Below are positions 33,420 to 43,474 of a stretch of 64,000 nt of DNA, one piece after another. Every line of letters begins with the position of its first letter. Positions within the stretch are counted from its first letter, which is position 1. Below the pieces are notes generated by a model that saw only the letters and a list, made by a program, of their open reading frames with translations, had not been told where the DNA came from and searched no databases. This stretch comes from Chrysogorgia sp. JL179-B06 (Eukaryota > Cnidaria > Anthozoa > Scleralcyonacea > Chrysogorgiidae). The stretch covers positions 1 through 64,000 of the forward strand of contig JAYKKM010000311.1 in assembly GCA_035772405.1 (NCBI GenBank), given 5' to 3'. Both the position numbers and the translations under genes were made by a program.

Positions 33420-34085
33420 AGATTTTAGAGCAAACTGGCTTGTATAATATAATCACATGCGCTTCGTCCGTTACGATTCCAAACAGATGTTCCTGATACG
33501 GCTGACTCTGAAGCATCTTACGCCAGCTTTCATTGCAGGACTTGCGAAGACATTTATTCATTTGAATACTTTCCAGCAAGAACTTGTGGCTTATGCTTGA
33601 TCGCTTCGTCACTCGACAAACACACGCACGGAAATCCCCTTTTATTTAATTTCTTCATGTGATTCGATCAAATAAATTAACGGACACTGTCAACACGAGC
33701 ATTACAGCATTTTTTCGGGAAAGTCGTGTAGCCAATATCATAAAGCTCTTGACACATAGCTGGAAAATTAGATATTTTCCCAAACCATGCAGTTGGTAAC
33801 ATGGCAAAGACATCACGCTGTTGCATGAAATTGAACAGACATTTCAGCTTGATTCTCACTGAGCTGGCGAACCTCGGGGAAATGCTTTAAAGCATTATCC
33901 ACTCACTCAGAGAAATCTTCGCGAGAAAGTAAAGTCATTTTACCAAACGAATTACCTTTGTTTAAAACGATCAACCAACAGCAGGATTTAAGCAGGATTG
34001 TTTGTTTGCGTTTGTGAATCCTGATGTCAATATTGTCAACTTTTGGATGATGTCCAAATTTGATACATAAACGCTCGATATCCAA
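33420..34085 (-). pseudogene. RecQ-type helicase N-terminal region in element B, broken
   Basis: Read right to left from 34085 (MDIERLCIKFGHHPKVDNID), through FSE, a stop, and DNALKHFPEVRQLSENQAEM. In a shifted frame come MQQRDVFAMLPTAWFGK (motif I, normally LPTGFGKS; here shifted and altered), then after stops MNKCLRKSCNESWRKMLQSQ and YQEHLFGIVTDEAHVI, motif II DEAH (33450-33480). The order and spacing fit the first third of a RecQ helicase; motifs III-VI are absent, so the rest was deleted. It is convergent with the DUF6589-type gene at 29838, as in element A. Confidence 0.65.
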
Positions 34086-34164
34086 TAAAACTGCTCGTTA
34101 GATAGGTTTTTTATTTTGACCAATCAGAATTTACATCCAAATTTCTGACTAAAAATGTACATCT

Positions 34165-34310
34165 TAGCATTTTGATTGGTTCGGCGGGATCAGAAGAATC
34201 GCCCACTGGTCCAGAGGTTCTTCCCGCTCGCCCTCCCGTCTCGCCCGCACGCCCGCCCGCCTCGCCTCGTTATACCTACGAGCGTGGAAGAACCTCTGGC
34301 ACCCAGGGTA
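34165..34310. repeat. Element B right end with GC-rich hairpin
   Basis: CCAGAGGTTCTTCC (34210) and GGAAGAACCTCTGG (34285) are inverted around a GC-rich core of CGCCCGC-type repeats; the end CAGGGTA closes at 34310. The left end of B repeats the inner half only. Confidence 0.8.
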
Positions 34311-34805
34311 CCTCATAACAGGAATATCTAGGGAATAGAGTACTAAAGTCATTACGTCACGTTGCCATGACATCACAATTTCCGGTTCTAAACAAACTAT
34401 ATTGAGTAATGTGTGCATTGAAGAATGGCGTTATAACGCGTAAAAATAGGTCGCTCGTAGTCGGGGTAAGTCGTTGGGTAGTCGTAATAATTCTCAAGAT
34501 AATCTTCAAGATAAATGCCGGAAGCCAAGTGGGTCGAACTGACAGAGACAGGTCAAGATGGTTAACTGCTTTGCCCCGGATTGTAATCACCATTCAGAGT
34601 CTCACACATGCAGGTTCTTTAAATTTCCTAGTAAGGAGAAGAAATCGGAAGAGTACAAACGTTGGATTCGCTTAATAAGGTATGATAATTTGACAATACC
34701 ACCGGTTAACTTGTGGAGAACGATCGAAGTAACATTTAATAAGTGTTGTCGTCGGATTGACTCTTTCTTTTATGTTTCTGTACGATGATACAGCTAAATG
34801 AATTA

Positions 34806-35047
34806 ATGTTGTCCTCGACAAAGCTAAAAGGCCAAAGCTAAAAGGTCAAAGCTAAAAGGTCAAAGCCAAGCGCGAAACGTACGATTTCCTTCAAACTTTT
34901 AGCTCTTGGATACAAGTCTCCCCTGTGTTTCAATTTTCAATGGAGAATTTCGACACAACTAAATTAAAACTTGTTGCTATTATCGTACTTTTCGTGCTTG
35001 GCTTTGACCTTTCAGCTTTGGCCTTTTAGCTTTGTCGAGGACAACGT
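34806..35047. repeat. MITE with AAAGCTAAAAGG inverted ends
   Basis: TTGTCCTCGACAAAGCTAAA (34809) is reverse-complemented at 35024-35043; each arm holds repeated AAAGCTAAAAGGTC units. The outer flanks TTAATG / CGTTAA also mirror. Non-coding, about 240 bp. Confidence 0.8.
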
Positions 35048-35059
35048 TAATTTATTTAA

Positions 35060-35535
35060 AGGATTTATGGTGAAGGAAAATTTCGAGTGTTAGAATACAT
35101 ACATTTTAAAACCAAAACGGGACCAGTTGCGAAAAATGCAACTTCAAGGCCTTCCGGCTGGAATTGAACCCGCGACCCTGCGATTGCTAGTGCAGTGCTC
35201 TGACCACTGAGCTACGGAAGCCGTTGCCGAGAGCCTAGTCACGAGTTCTGTATATACGGAGGTGGTAATGCCGGGATAAGATTCTTGGTATATTGTAGGT
35301 AATATTTGGCATTTCATTCGATCAAACTACATGTTGAAAGAATTTATGGTGAAGGAAAATTTCGAGTGTTAGAATACATACATTTTAAGACCAAACCGGG
35401 ACCAGTTGCGAAAAATGCAACTTCAAGGCCTTCCGGCTGGAATTGAACCCGCGACCCTGCGATTGCTAGTGCAGTGCTCTGACCACTGAGCTACGGAAGC
35501 CGTTGCCGAGAGCCTAGTCACGAGTTCTGTATATA
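35060..35535 (-). repeat. Tandem pair of tRNA-derived SINEs
   Basis: Two head-to-tail units, the junction near 35338. On the minus strand each starts near TACAGAACTCGTGACTAGGC, has a tRNA-like region with A box (TAGCTCAGTGGTCAGAGC) and B box (GGGTTCAATTCC) at about 35222-35148 and 35502-35428, and then a unique ~150-bp body. The tRNA-like part would have AGC in the anticodon position (alanine-like), but the anticodon stem does not pair well, so these are SINEs, not tRNA genes. The LINE tail at 35540 abuts this pair. Confidence 0.85.
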
Positions 35536-38500
35536 TAATAATAATAATAATAATAGACGTATTAGGAGCATTATACAATAGTCTCAATGCTCTTACAACA
35601 ATATATTCTTAAATTTACTTATAAAACTTATTACAGTTTCATTATAAGATAAAGCCTACTACATATCATATATCATATTACCACTATGAACAAAAAAAAC
35701 AACTATTAATTTTAAAAAAGAAAAGTCTTCACTGCTGACTTAAAATTACCCAACATATCAAAGCTTCTAATTTCCTCTGGTAATGAATTCCACAGTTTTG
35801 GTGCCGAAACCGAGAACGCTCTGTCTCCATGAGTCACCGTTTTGGATTTTGGCTCAAGTAGAAGATTACGGTCTGATGATCTCAAAGCACGAGTAGGTTT
35901 ATATTTATTTAGCAAATCAGTAATATAAACAGGCGCCTGGCCATGCAAAGCCTTGAAAGTAATTATTAGTATCTTAAATACAATCCTTGATCTCACCGGT
36001 AACCAGTGAAGATTACGAAGCACAGGGGTGATATGCTCCGATTTTTTAACCCCCGTTACAAGTCTTGCAGCTGTATTTTGAATTCGTTGTAACTTGCTCA
36101 TTTCAGCTTCTGGTAAGCCATATAGGATGCTATTACAGCTGTCAAGTTTTGATGTTATGAATGCATGCACCAACTTCTCACACTCCTTTTTACTCAAATA
36201 TTTCCTGATCTTGCCGATATTTCTGATAGCAAAAGTGGCCGATTTACAGATGTTATTTACATGAGTATTTAATTTTAGATGTCTATCTACAGCAACACCG
36301 AGATCACGTGCAACCGGAGCCGGTTGGATTTTCACATCATTGACACATATTTCTGGCATTGGTTCACAATGCATAAAACGTGATGATAGATGGACAATCT
36401 CGGTTTTACTCGGATTGCATATAAGACCATTCATAGTACACCAGTTGGTGATGTCCTTAATACATAACTCAAGTTTAGCTAGAGCAGCAGGTCGATCACG
36501 CGGAGATTTTATAGGTATATACAGCTGTGTGTCATCAGCGTACATTATGCAATCAAGGCCATGGGCTTTGATCACATCTTCCAATGGCGCAAAGAAGAGT
36601 GAAAAGAGAAGTGGACCCAGTACAGAACCCTGAGGTACACCATATTGCAATGGTTTGTTTGAGGAATGCGTATTCTTCACCATAACTGACTGTACCCGAT
36701 CAGAAAGGTATGAGTGATACCAGGCTAGTACAGTTCCACTAAACCCATAACGATGCTGAAGTCTCTCCAATAGAACGGTGTGGTCAATGGTGTCGAACGC
36801 AGATGATAAGTCCAACAGTACCAACACTACTTCCTGATTTTCATCAAGTGCATTAAGGATGTCATTGAAAACACGCAGAACTGCTGTCTCTGTGCTATGA
36901 AAGAGTCTATAAGCAGATTGCATTTTTGCAAGGAGGTTATTCTCAATAAGATAGTCTGTTGTCTGTCTGGCAGCAATCCGCTCTAATACTTTTGACAAGA
37001 AAGCCACGTTAGTAATAGGTCTATAGTTAGGGAATAGCTCTTTATCACTAGTAGGTTTTTTAATAGATGGGCAGATGAGACCTTTCTTAAGTGAAAGAGG
37101 AAATACTCCTGTGGACAAAGATGAATTGATAATGTCAGTAATTGGGGCAGCTAACACGTCAAGAGATTCCTTTAGCAGATGTGTAGGTATAGGATCTAAG
37201 GCACAGGACTTAGACGAGTACTATTTGATAGTGTTACAGACAAAGCTTTCAGAAACAGCAGTAAATTCACTGAGTGAGCTTTTACAACAAGGAGAGGCAA
37301 CTGCTATAGATAGCTTTTTAACTGACTCATGTGTACTTGTAAGTTTATCTCGAAGTAACTGAATCTTCGTTGAAAAATAACAACTAAAAGCATCAGCCAG
37401 GTCATATGAAGAATCATGTGATGGCAATAAAGGAATAGATTTTACTCGGAACATGCCCTCAATCATGTGAAATAGCTGATTCTGATCAGAGTTAGATATC
37501 TTTGCCTTATAATATTCTGTTTTTGCTAAATCAATTGCCTTTGCGTATATACGACATTGTTCCTTGTACAATTGGTGATGAACCTGAAGGCGTGTAGAGA
37601 GAAATTTACGCTCAAACTGTCGTTTTTGTTTCTTCATAACTCTTAAACTATCATTATACCATGGAGCATTTGGTCGAAGGGTAATTGAGCGTGTACGTTT
37701 GGGTGCGTGTTTGTCCAAAAGCTCAGACAATACACAATTGAATTGTTCAGTGGCAGTATTTACATCAGATACGGTTGAACAAATTAATTGCGAGTCAAGG
37801 ATATCTTTTCGCCATGTCTGTAAGTCTATACGACGTAAATCGCGATGATTAATAACTTTTTTAGATGATTTGGGTCTCGGAAAATCCATGCTGCAAACAA
37901 CAGCACTGTGATCTGAAGGTAAATCAGAGACAATCTCCATGGCAGTAGACAGCAAACTATCCTCCTGACGATCAATAATAAGGTCCAGTGTGTGGCCACA
38001 TCGATGAGTCATACCAGTAACTCTTTGTTGTAAACCTGCTGAATCGAGGAGTTCCGTAAACCTAGTAGCCTCGTCATCACTAACAACATCCATATGGAAA
38101 TTGAAATCCCCAGCAATTAACAAATAACCCGGGACAACAACTAACTCTTCTAAAAGCGTAGAAAATTCATTGAAGAACATGGATGTTGTAAGCTTGTTCT
38201 TACGAGATGGGGGAGGTCTATAAACTGTGATGAGGCGAATATGCGTTTGAAACGATGATATGGAAAGATCCATATATTCCATGGACGCAAACGTTAAGAC
38301 ATCATTTTCATTTACGGTGAAACCCTTGCGAAGGAATACCCCAACTCCACCTCCTTTCGTATGGGATCTTGGCAAATGTAGAAACTTGTAATCTTGTAAG
38401 GTATTGATAATTTCAGCTATGGTAGTATCAGCTGCATTCTTGTTAGAAAGCCAGGTTTCAGTAACCGCAAGAACATCAATTCGCTTTGAAATTATAAAGT

Positions 38501-38810
38501 CACAAATGGAGGCAGATTTCTTGTTGATTGAATGTGCGTTCCATTCAGCAAAACGTAGACGTGGACGACATTTCGTTTTCTGTTTCTCAAATTTGATATT
38601 TATCAGGTTGCTTGACTTTTTGGGAAGTTTTGTGTCCTTGACAGTAGGGCGTGCAGTAACTCTTACTGGGATAATCCCAGCTTTCCAAGTGGCTGGTTTA
38701 CCAGTAGCATATTTTTCGACCCCAGCCTGGTAACTCACTGAGGGACGTGCTCCTTGTTTACCCGCGCGACGAGCAAGGCGGTATATATTATTTTTAAGTT
38801 GTATCATCAT
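35536..38810 (-). mobile_element. Nearly complete LINE (CR1/L2-like), one stop codon
   Basis: A single reading frame runs from Met at 38810 to the stop at 35712, broken only by one in-frame TAG (37223-37221). The N-terminal part is basic. The apurinic-type endonuclease (residues ~90-320) shows AEWNAHSI, TETWLS, LLIAGDFNFH and SDLPSDHSAVV. The reverse transcriptase (~550-830) shows FPNYRPITNVAFLSKVLERI, LLDLSSAFDTIDH, YGVPQGSVLGPLLFSLFF and the catalytic IMYADDTQLYI. The C-terminal region has LDSCNSILYGLPEAEMSKLQ and GDRAFSVSAPKLWNSLPEEI. The 3' end is an AAT/ATT microsatellite (35541-35562). It copies itself by target-primed reverse transcription (family knowledge). Upstream ORF1 was not found; 38811-39125 may hold its leader. 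Confidence 0.92.
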
Positions 38811-39940
38811 GAGTTTGAAGCAAAGTTTTACTGCTGGATGCCATTCCTAACACAAACCTGTTTTTGGGAGCAGGAACCCAGGTGTTTTATCGTGATACCA
38901 TCACTAGGAAGATTATCAACCAAGACTAAGAGCTCTTCCTACCCTTTCCCACAATCATAATGGAGGTTTATATTCAGAGTTTTCCTTCTCCTAGAAAGGT
39001 TGCCTTCAGCACGGCTATAGGGCCCTTCCAACCCTTTATTAACTGAAACCGATTTGATGAAGCCATTAAATGCATTCGTCTTCAAGTTTAAAACATCATA
39101 TAAAAACAAAATAAAATGGCCTAACACAGCGAAAGTTCGCCAAGATGTGTTTTAAGGTCGAGCGATCGATTTCAAATGATTGAGGAATCAGAAAACCTGC
39201 GGCAAAACGCTATCTAATGCAAAAAAGAGGCAGCGAGTTAACGTCAGACGAAGATCAACAAATCATTAATAATATTCGCGAGACGTCGCATACAAAAAAC
39301 AAAATAACTAAAGAACAAGAACTATCGAGCTTTGCAAATTAATATTACTGGATAGAGGAAGACCAGGCGATTCCAATTATATATGATTAACAATGAAAGA
39401 GGCAATATTTACAGAGAAAATATCAATAATGTTGTTGCTAGGATACACAAAACAAAAGATAAACAAAACAACTGCCAATAATCAATATAAATGTTTAATT
39501 ATTTAAAAATTTACCCTACGAATAAATGGAAAACTTGTATGGTAGAACTAAAAAACAAATATAAGTGTTGGTTCGTAAAGTGTGACGTATACTACTTTAG
39601 TCCATGACTCTGAGTCTTGATGACTGTCAATGTTTCCCGAAACGAAGTCAAATTAAAGATCAATATCTAAGTCATTTGTTATATAGTAAAATAGTATTAT
39701 GAACGTGTGAAAAATATTGATTATAAAACAGGAGAAAGTAGACATTTCTCAAACGTAGGCTAACACGAAGTAAATGAATAAAAATCACGTGCGTAAGCCG
39801 CGGAGACATTTTTACGTTCCACGAAAGGGAGAACGCTGCGTTTGTGTTGACAACCTTTTACCCCTGAAACCGGAAGTTGCCTTTCGGCCTCCCTGCATAC
39901 ATAGGCATAGATATGTTGAGGTGGTTAGAGTTAGATACGG
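38811..39940. other. Non-coding stretch upstream of the LINE
   Basis: Possibly includes the LINE 5' region. No gene with a recognised domain. The frame at 39774-39950 runs into the minisatellite and is not considered real. Confidence 0.4.
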
Positions 39941-39944
39941 TTAT

Positions 39945-40165
39945 AAAGTTAGTATTAAGATTAGTATTAAGGTTACTAGTAAGGTTAGTATTAAGGTTAG
40001 TATTAAGGTTAGTATTAGGGTTAGTATTAGGGTTAGTATTATGGTTAGTATTAGGGTTAGTATTAGGGTTAGTATTAGGGTTAGTATTAGAGTTAGTATT
40101 AGAGTTAGTATTTAGTTAGTATTAGGGTTAGTATTAAGGTTAGTATTAAGGTTAGTATTAACTAA
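39945..40165. repeat. 12-bp minisatellite
   Basis: About 18 units of GTTAGTATTARG. A related inverted stretch (AACCCTAATACTAACCCTT) lies at 40461-40490, and similar GGTTAGTAC motifs occur at 92-110 and 665-735. Frames through it encode artificial VSIRVSIRVSI repeats. Confidence 0.9.
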
Positions 40166-40742
40166 GGTGTACATGTATCTGCGCCAAAGCCAGCATTGTG
40201 GGAATCTTGTCAAGATCTGTGGAATCTTTATCAAGATCTTGTCAACATTTTTGTATTTAAACGTATTTAAAATAGTTACCATTTATATCAACATTGCAAT
40301 TGACTTTCTTCGAAACTAATGTTGTTCTTCGTCTCGCTCCGTAATTCATACAACATGGCGAGGAAATATAAACAGTCACACTACTGCACACATTACAGGT
40401 CAGCGGTTACACCAAAAAGTTAACTGAACCACAACACGATAGCAATATATCTGCGAGTTGCGCAGATACAAAAACCCTAATACTAACCCTTGTATTAGTA
40501 CAAAGGTTAGTATTATTACCCAAATTTTAGGTTAGTTGAGGACAATAAAATATTTTAAGGTTATACAGAAAGACTCGTTGTCATTCAAGGAATTCATCAA
40601 GGATCGAATTTAAGTGTCGATATATAATTTAGCATACTAGTATCAAATTACCATTTTTGCTTTCGTTATATTTTGTGAAGCAAACAACGATTCAGAATTT
40701 ATTCTAGTGATCTTAACGAAGACATTGCTATCACTATTCACT

Positions 40743-41282
40743 ATGGCTTCCAAATGTGACAGAGACTGGCAGTCGACCAAAAAGACAGTCTTGCAAAGAA
40801 ATGCTCATATGTTTAATAATCCTTTCATCAGCGACATCAAATTCAGTTGTGGAGAATTATCAACGCGGAAGTATTTCCACGCTCATAAATATGTTCTAGC
40901 GACGAGCAGTACTGTCTTGCACGCCATGTTTTACGGAGATCTAGCCGAGAAAGATTCCACCATTCATCTTCCTGACACCGACGAAGAAAGTCTCGAAGCG
41001 TTTCTTCGTTTCTTGTACACAGATGATTGCAAAATGACGGCGAAAATCGCAATAAAGGTCATGTACTTAGCTAAGAAGTACATAGTTCCTTCATTGACCG
41101 AGAAATGTGTCGAAGTTTTTCAAGAAAGCTTGCAGCCAGATAATGTTGTCACAGTTCTCGAGGAAGCGTTGAAATATGACGAGAACGAATTGGAGAAGAA
41201 ATGCTGGGAAGTTGTGGAATCACAGACAGGAAGAAATAATATTAATAATATTAGAAATGGTACCAACACTACAAGAGTATAG
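40743..41282 (+). CDS. BTB/POZ-domain protein fragment (BTBD3/6-like), chimeric end
   Basis: Starts MASKCDRDWQSTKKTVLQRN at 40743 (an upstream in-frame Met at 40707 is less like the family). BTB domain at residues ~25-125: HMFNNPFISDIKFSC, FHAHKYVLATSSTVLHAMFY, GDLAEKDSTIHLPDTDEESL, FLRFLYTDDC. The start of a BACK domain follows (LQPDNVVTVLEEALKYDENE). BTBD3/6-type proteins normally continue with the rest of BACK and a PHR domain; here the frame passes after VVESQTG into antisense transposase sequence (RNNINNIRNGTNTTRV) and stops, so the C-terminal half is missing. No intron is seen. BTB proteins of this kind act as Cullin-3 adaptors. It lies in the giant intron of the THAP-DDE gene on the same strand, so it is probably captured host sequence. 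Confidence 0.75.
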   Translation: MASKCDRDWQSTKKTVLQRNAHMFNNPFISDIKFSCGELSTRKYFHAHKYVLATSSTVLHAMFYGDLAEKDSTIHLPDTDEESLEAFLRFLYTDDCKMTAKIAIKVMYLAKKYIVPSLTEKCVEVFQESLQPDNVVTVLEEALKYDENELEKKCWEVVESQTGRNNINNIRNGTNTTRV

Positions 41283-41350
41283 CTGAGCTAAATGGAGATT
41301 AGTGTAATTTTGACGTAATTTCATCAAAGTTATTAATATTTGATTAATAA
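41229..41350 (-). repeat. Inverted copy of a transposase coding fragment
   Basis: Reverse complement of about 42575-42697 in the DDE exon: AATGGTACCAACACTACAAG (41258) is the complement of 42652-42671. It is flanked by a ~35-bp direct repeat of BTB sequence, GAAATGCTGGGAAGTTGTGG, at 41198 and 41382. This layout suggests template-switching repair. Confidence 0.85.
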
Positions 41351-41409
41351 CTGAAGAAATGAAAAAAGAAATGCTGAGAAGAAATGCTGGGAAGTTGTGG
41401 AATCACAGA

Positions 41410-41715
41410 AGATATATGGAGGTGGTAATGCCGGGATAAGATTCTTGGTATATTATAGGTAATATTTGGCATTTCACTCGATCAAACTACATGTTGAAAG
41501 GATTTATGGTGAAGGAAAATTTCGAGTGTTAGAATACATACATTTTAAGACCAAACCGGGACCAGTTGCGAAAAATGCAACTTCAAGGCCTTCCGGCTGG
41601 AATTGAACCCGCGACCCTGCGATTGCTAGTGCAGTGCTCTGACCACTGAGCTACGGAAGCCGTTGCCGAGAGCCTAGTCACGAGTTCTGTATATATGGAG
41701 GTGGTAATGCTGGGA
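41410..41715 (-). repeat. tRNA-derived SINE, third copy
   Basis: Same unit as at 35060-35535, including the tRNA-like region at about 41662-41588 with A and B boxes. It starts again with the GGAGGTGGTAATGCYGGGAT block at both sides (41416 and 41697), i.e. parts of two units. Confidence 0.85.
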
Positions 41716-43474
41716 TAATATATATTTTTTATTTAGCTGTATATAGATTAATATAAAACCGAAATTGAAATAATTGCTGTATTACACATGCTTGTATTTT
41801 ACCCTCCTGTTTTTAAATATCGTGCTAAGATTATCAATAAGTTGATTTGTATGCTGAAGGGGATCTGGCAAAATTTTAGATAAACCAATATCTCCCTCCA
41901 CATGTCAATTGCTGATCATATCATTGAGACCCTGCTACCCCCATCAAGAGGAATATATTATACATATCCCCTTTTTTGCCAGTCCACCACAGAATAAATA
42001 ATGGCTTGTCCTAAAGGTTTCAAATTTAAAGTGATATTAATAATAATTATTGTAATATTTTGATGCAATAGTAATGTTTTATTTCTTTTCAAATATCAAG
42101 GAGACAAGACAGAGAGCCCAATGTACATTCTCGTGTGTGTAGTTGCCACTTTAGAGATGGAACAAAATCAGGAGGTCTTGAGATATTTGAAAGGAATGCA
42201 GTTAAGCTGTTTCCAAGTCAAGGAGGGCCACCCAAAAAGAAGAAGAAATCCACAAAAGAGAAATAACTGAGTGTGCAAGACATGGTACATGCACATTTAG
42301 CTGCGCAAGAAAACATCATCAGTGAAACTGAGACATTAATAACAAAGAACAATGTTATACTTGAAGCAGAAATTGACATGTTAAGACAGAAACTAACGAA
42401 ATGTCAGGAAGCATCACAAAAACAGCACTACTCTGCATCCACCTTGAAGGTAGATACTATCCGGATGGAAACTGGCTTACCTACGAAGGAAATATTTAGC
42501 ATTGTTGTCAAGTATACTGAAGAGTTTAAAGACTCAATATCTTACTATTCAGGGTGGAAGGTGGACACAATATCATTTGAGGATCAAATATTAATAACTT
42601 TGATGAAATTACGTCAAAATTACACTAATCTCCATTTAGCTCAGCTATACTCTTGTAGTGTTGGTACCATTTCTAATATTATTATTACTTTCATTCATGT
42701 TCTTCATGATATCTTATTTGAAGGTATAATGACCTCTATTCCATCTAGGCAAAAAAATCAGTTATGTTCACCCACATCATTTTCCCAATACACCAGCTGT
42801 AGAATTGTTATTGACTGCACAGATATTGAAGTTGCTGTACCTGGTCTCATGAGTCAACAGAATGCCACATATTCCAGTTATCGAGGCATGAATTCCTTCA
42901 AAGTTATAGCTGGAGTAGCACCTAATGCAGTTATAACATTTGTAAGCAAGCTGTATCCAGGTTCAATATCAGACAAAGAGATTGTGAAACAATCAAATTT
43001 GTTCATGGTAACAGGTGATTTAATCTTAGCTGATAAAGGATTCTTAATTCAGGATATTTTGCCAAATGGTGTATATGTAAATATACCACCTTTCCTACAG
43101 AATGGGAAGTTCACAGAGAGTGAGATTAAGGCCACCAAGTCCATCGCAAGGTGCCGCATCCATGTGGAGCGAGCAAATGCAAGGCTCAAAGATTTTAAAA
43201 TACTTACCTTCATCCCTCCTTATTTAAGATGTTATGCAGACAAGGTTTTTCAGTTATGTGCAGCACTAGTTAATCTTCAGTTCCCATTGATAAAGGAAGG
43301 TTGTGAGGTAATGGAGTTTGAATAGAAATTTTACTAGATACATATCATGTTATTAAATGTAGAAATGATATTTATATAATGAAGACAATCATATATATAA
43401 GAGACAATCATATATTCTATTTGTGTTTCAAATGTTATTTACACTTAGCTGTATTGTTGTATATATGTAACTGG

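Larger units (their letters stand above)
23730..34310. mobile_element. Element B: second RecQ + DUF6589-type transposon (AcademH-like)
   Basis: Exact 9-bp target duplication CCTCATAAC at 23721-23729 and 34311-34319. The right end, on the minus strand, starts TACCCTGGGTGCCAGAGG and folds on itself (CCAGAGGTTCTTCC at 34216 against GGAAGAACCTCTGG at 34287). The left end begins at TAACGAGGCGAGGCGGG, i.e. the outer ~37 bp hairpin arm seen on the right is missing. It carries a plus-strand gene homologous to exon 2 of element A's DUF6589-like gene (30332 on) and a minus-strand RecQ-like helicase (33880-33420). IS3EU-like copy 2 is inserted at 23820-29691. Without that insert B is about 4.7 kb; much coding sequence is lost. 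Confidence 0.8.
34558..43325 (+). pseudogene. THAP-DDE_Tnp_4 transposase, split by a huge intron and one stop
   Basis: Exon 1 (34558-34679) gives the start of a C2CH THAP zinc finger, MVNCFAPDCNHHSESHTCRF ... YKRWIRLIR, ending at AAG|GTATGA. Exon 2 begins at 42101 (after AAATATCAAG) with [19 protein letters not shown], the Cys-x2-His half of THAP, then [18 protein letters not shown] and an in-frame TAA at 42264-42266. The same frame continues (from Met at 42282) to 43325: a coiled-coil-like stretch (ETETLITKNNVILEAEIDML), a HTH (YTNLHLAQLYSCSVGTISNI), and a DDE core IVIDCTDIEVAVP (first Asp), GDLILADKGFLI (second Asp), CRIHVERANARLKDF (Glu). DDE_Tnp_4 (IS5/ISL2-like) fold. The DDE triad is intact; the single stop separates the DNA-binding domain from the catalytic core, so it may be recently inactivated. 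Confidence 0.85.

Noticed and set aside
35148..35222. tRNA-Ala gene (also 35428-35502, 41588-41662)
   Set aside because: A and B boxes are present, but the anticodon stem is mispaired and the sequence is embedded in a longer dispersed repeat, so it is a SINE head.
39774..40119. Frames with VSIRVSI / VLGLVLG repeats
   Set aside because: Translation of the 12-bp minisatellite.
40743..41282. An ordinary single-copy host BTB gene
   Set aside because: It lies within the ends of the ISL2EU-like transposon, is truncated, and fuses to antisense transposase sequence.
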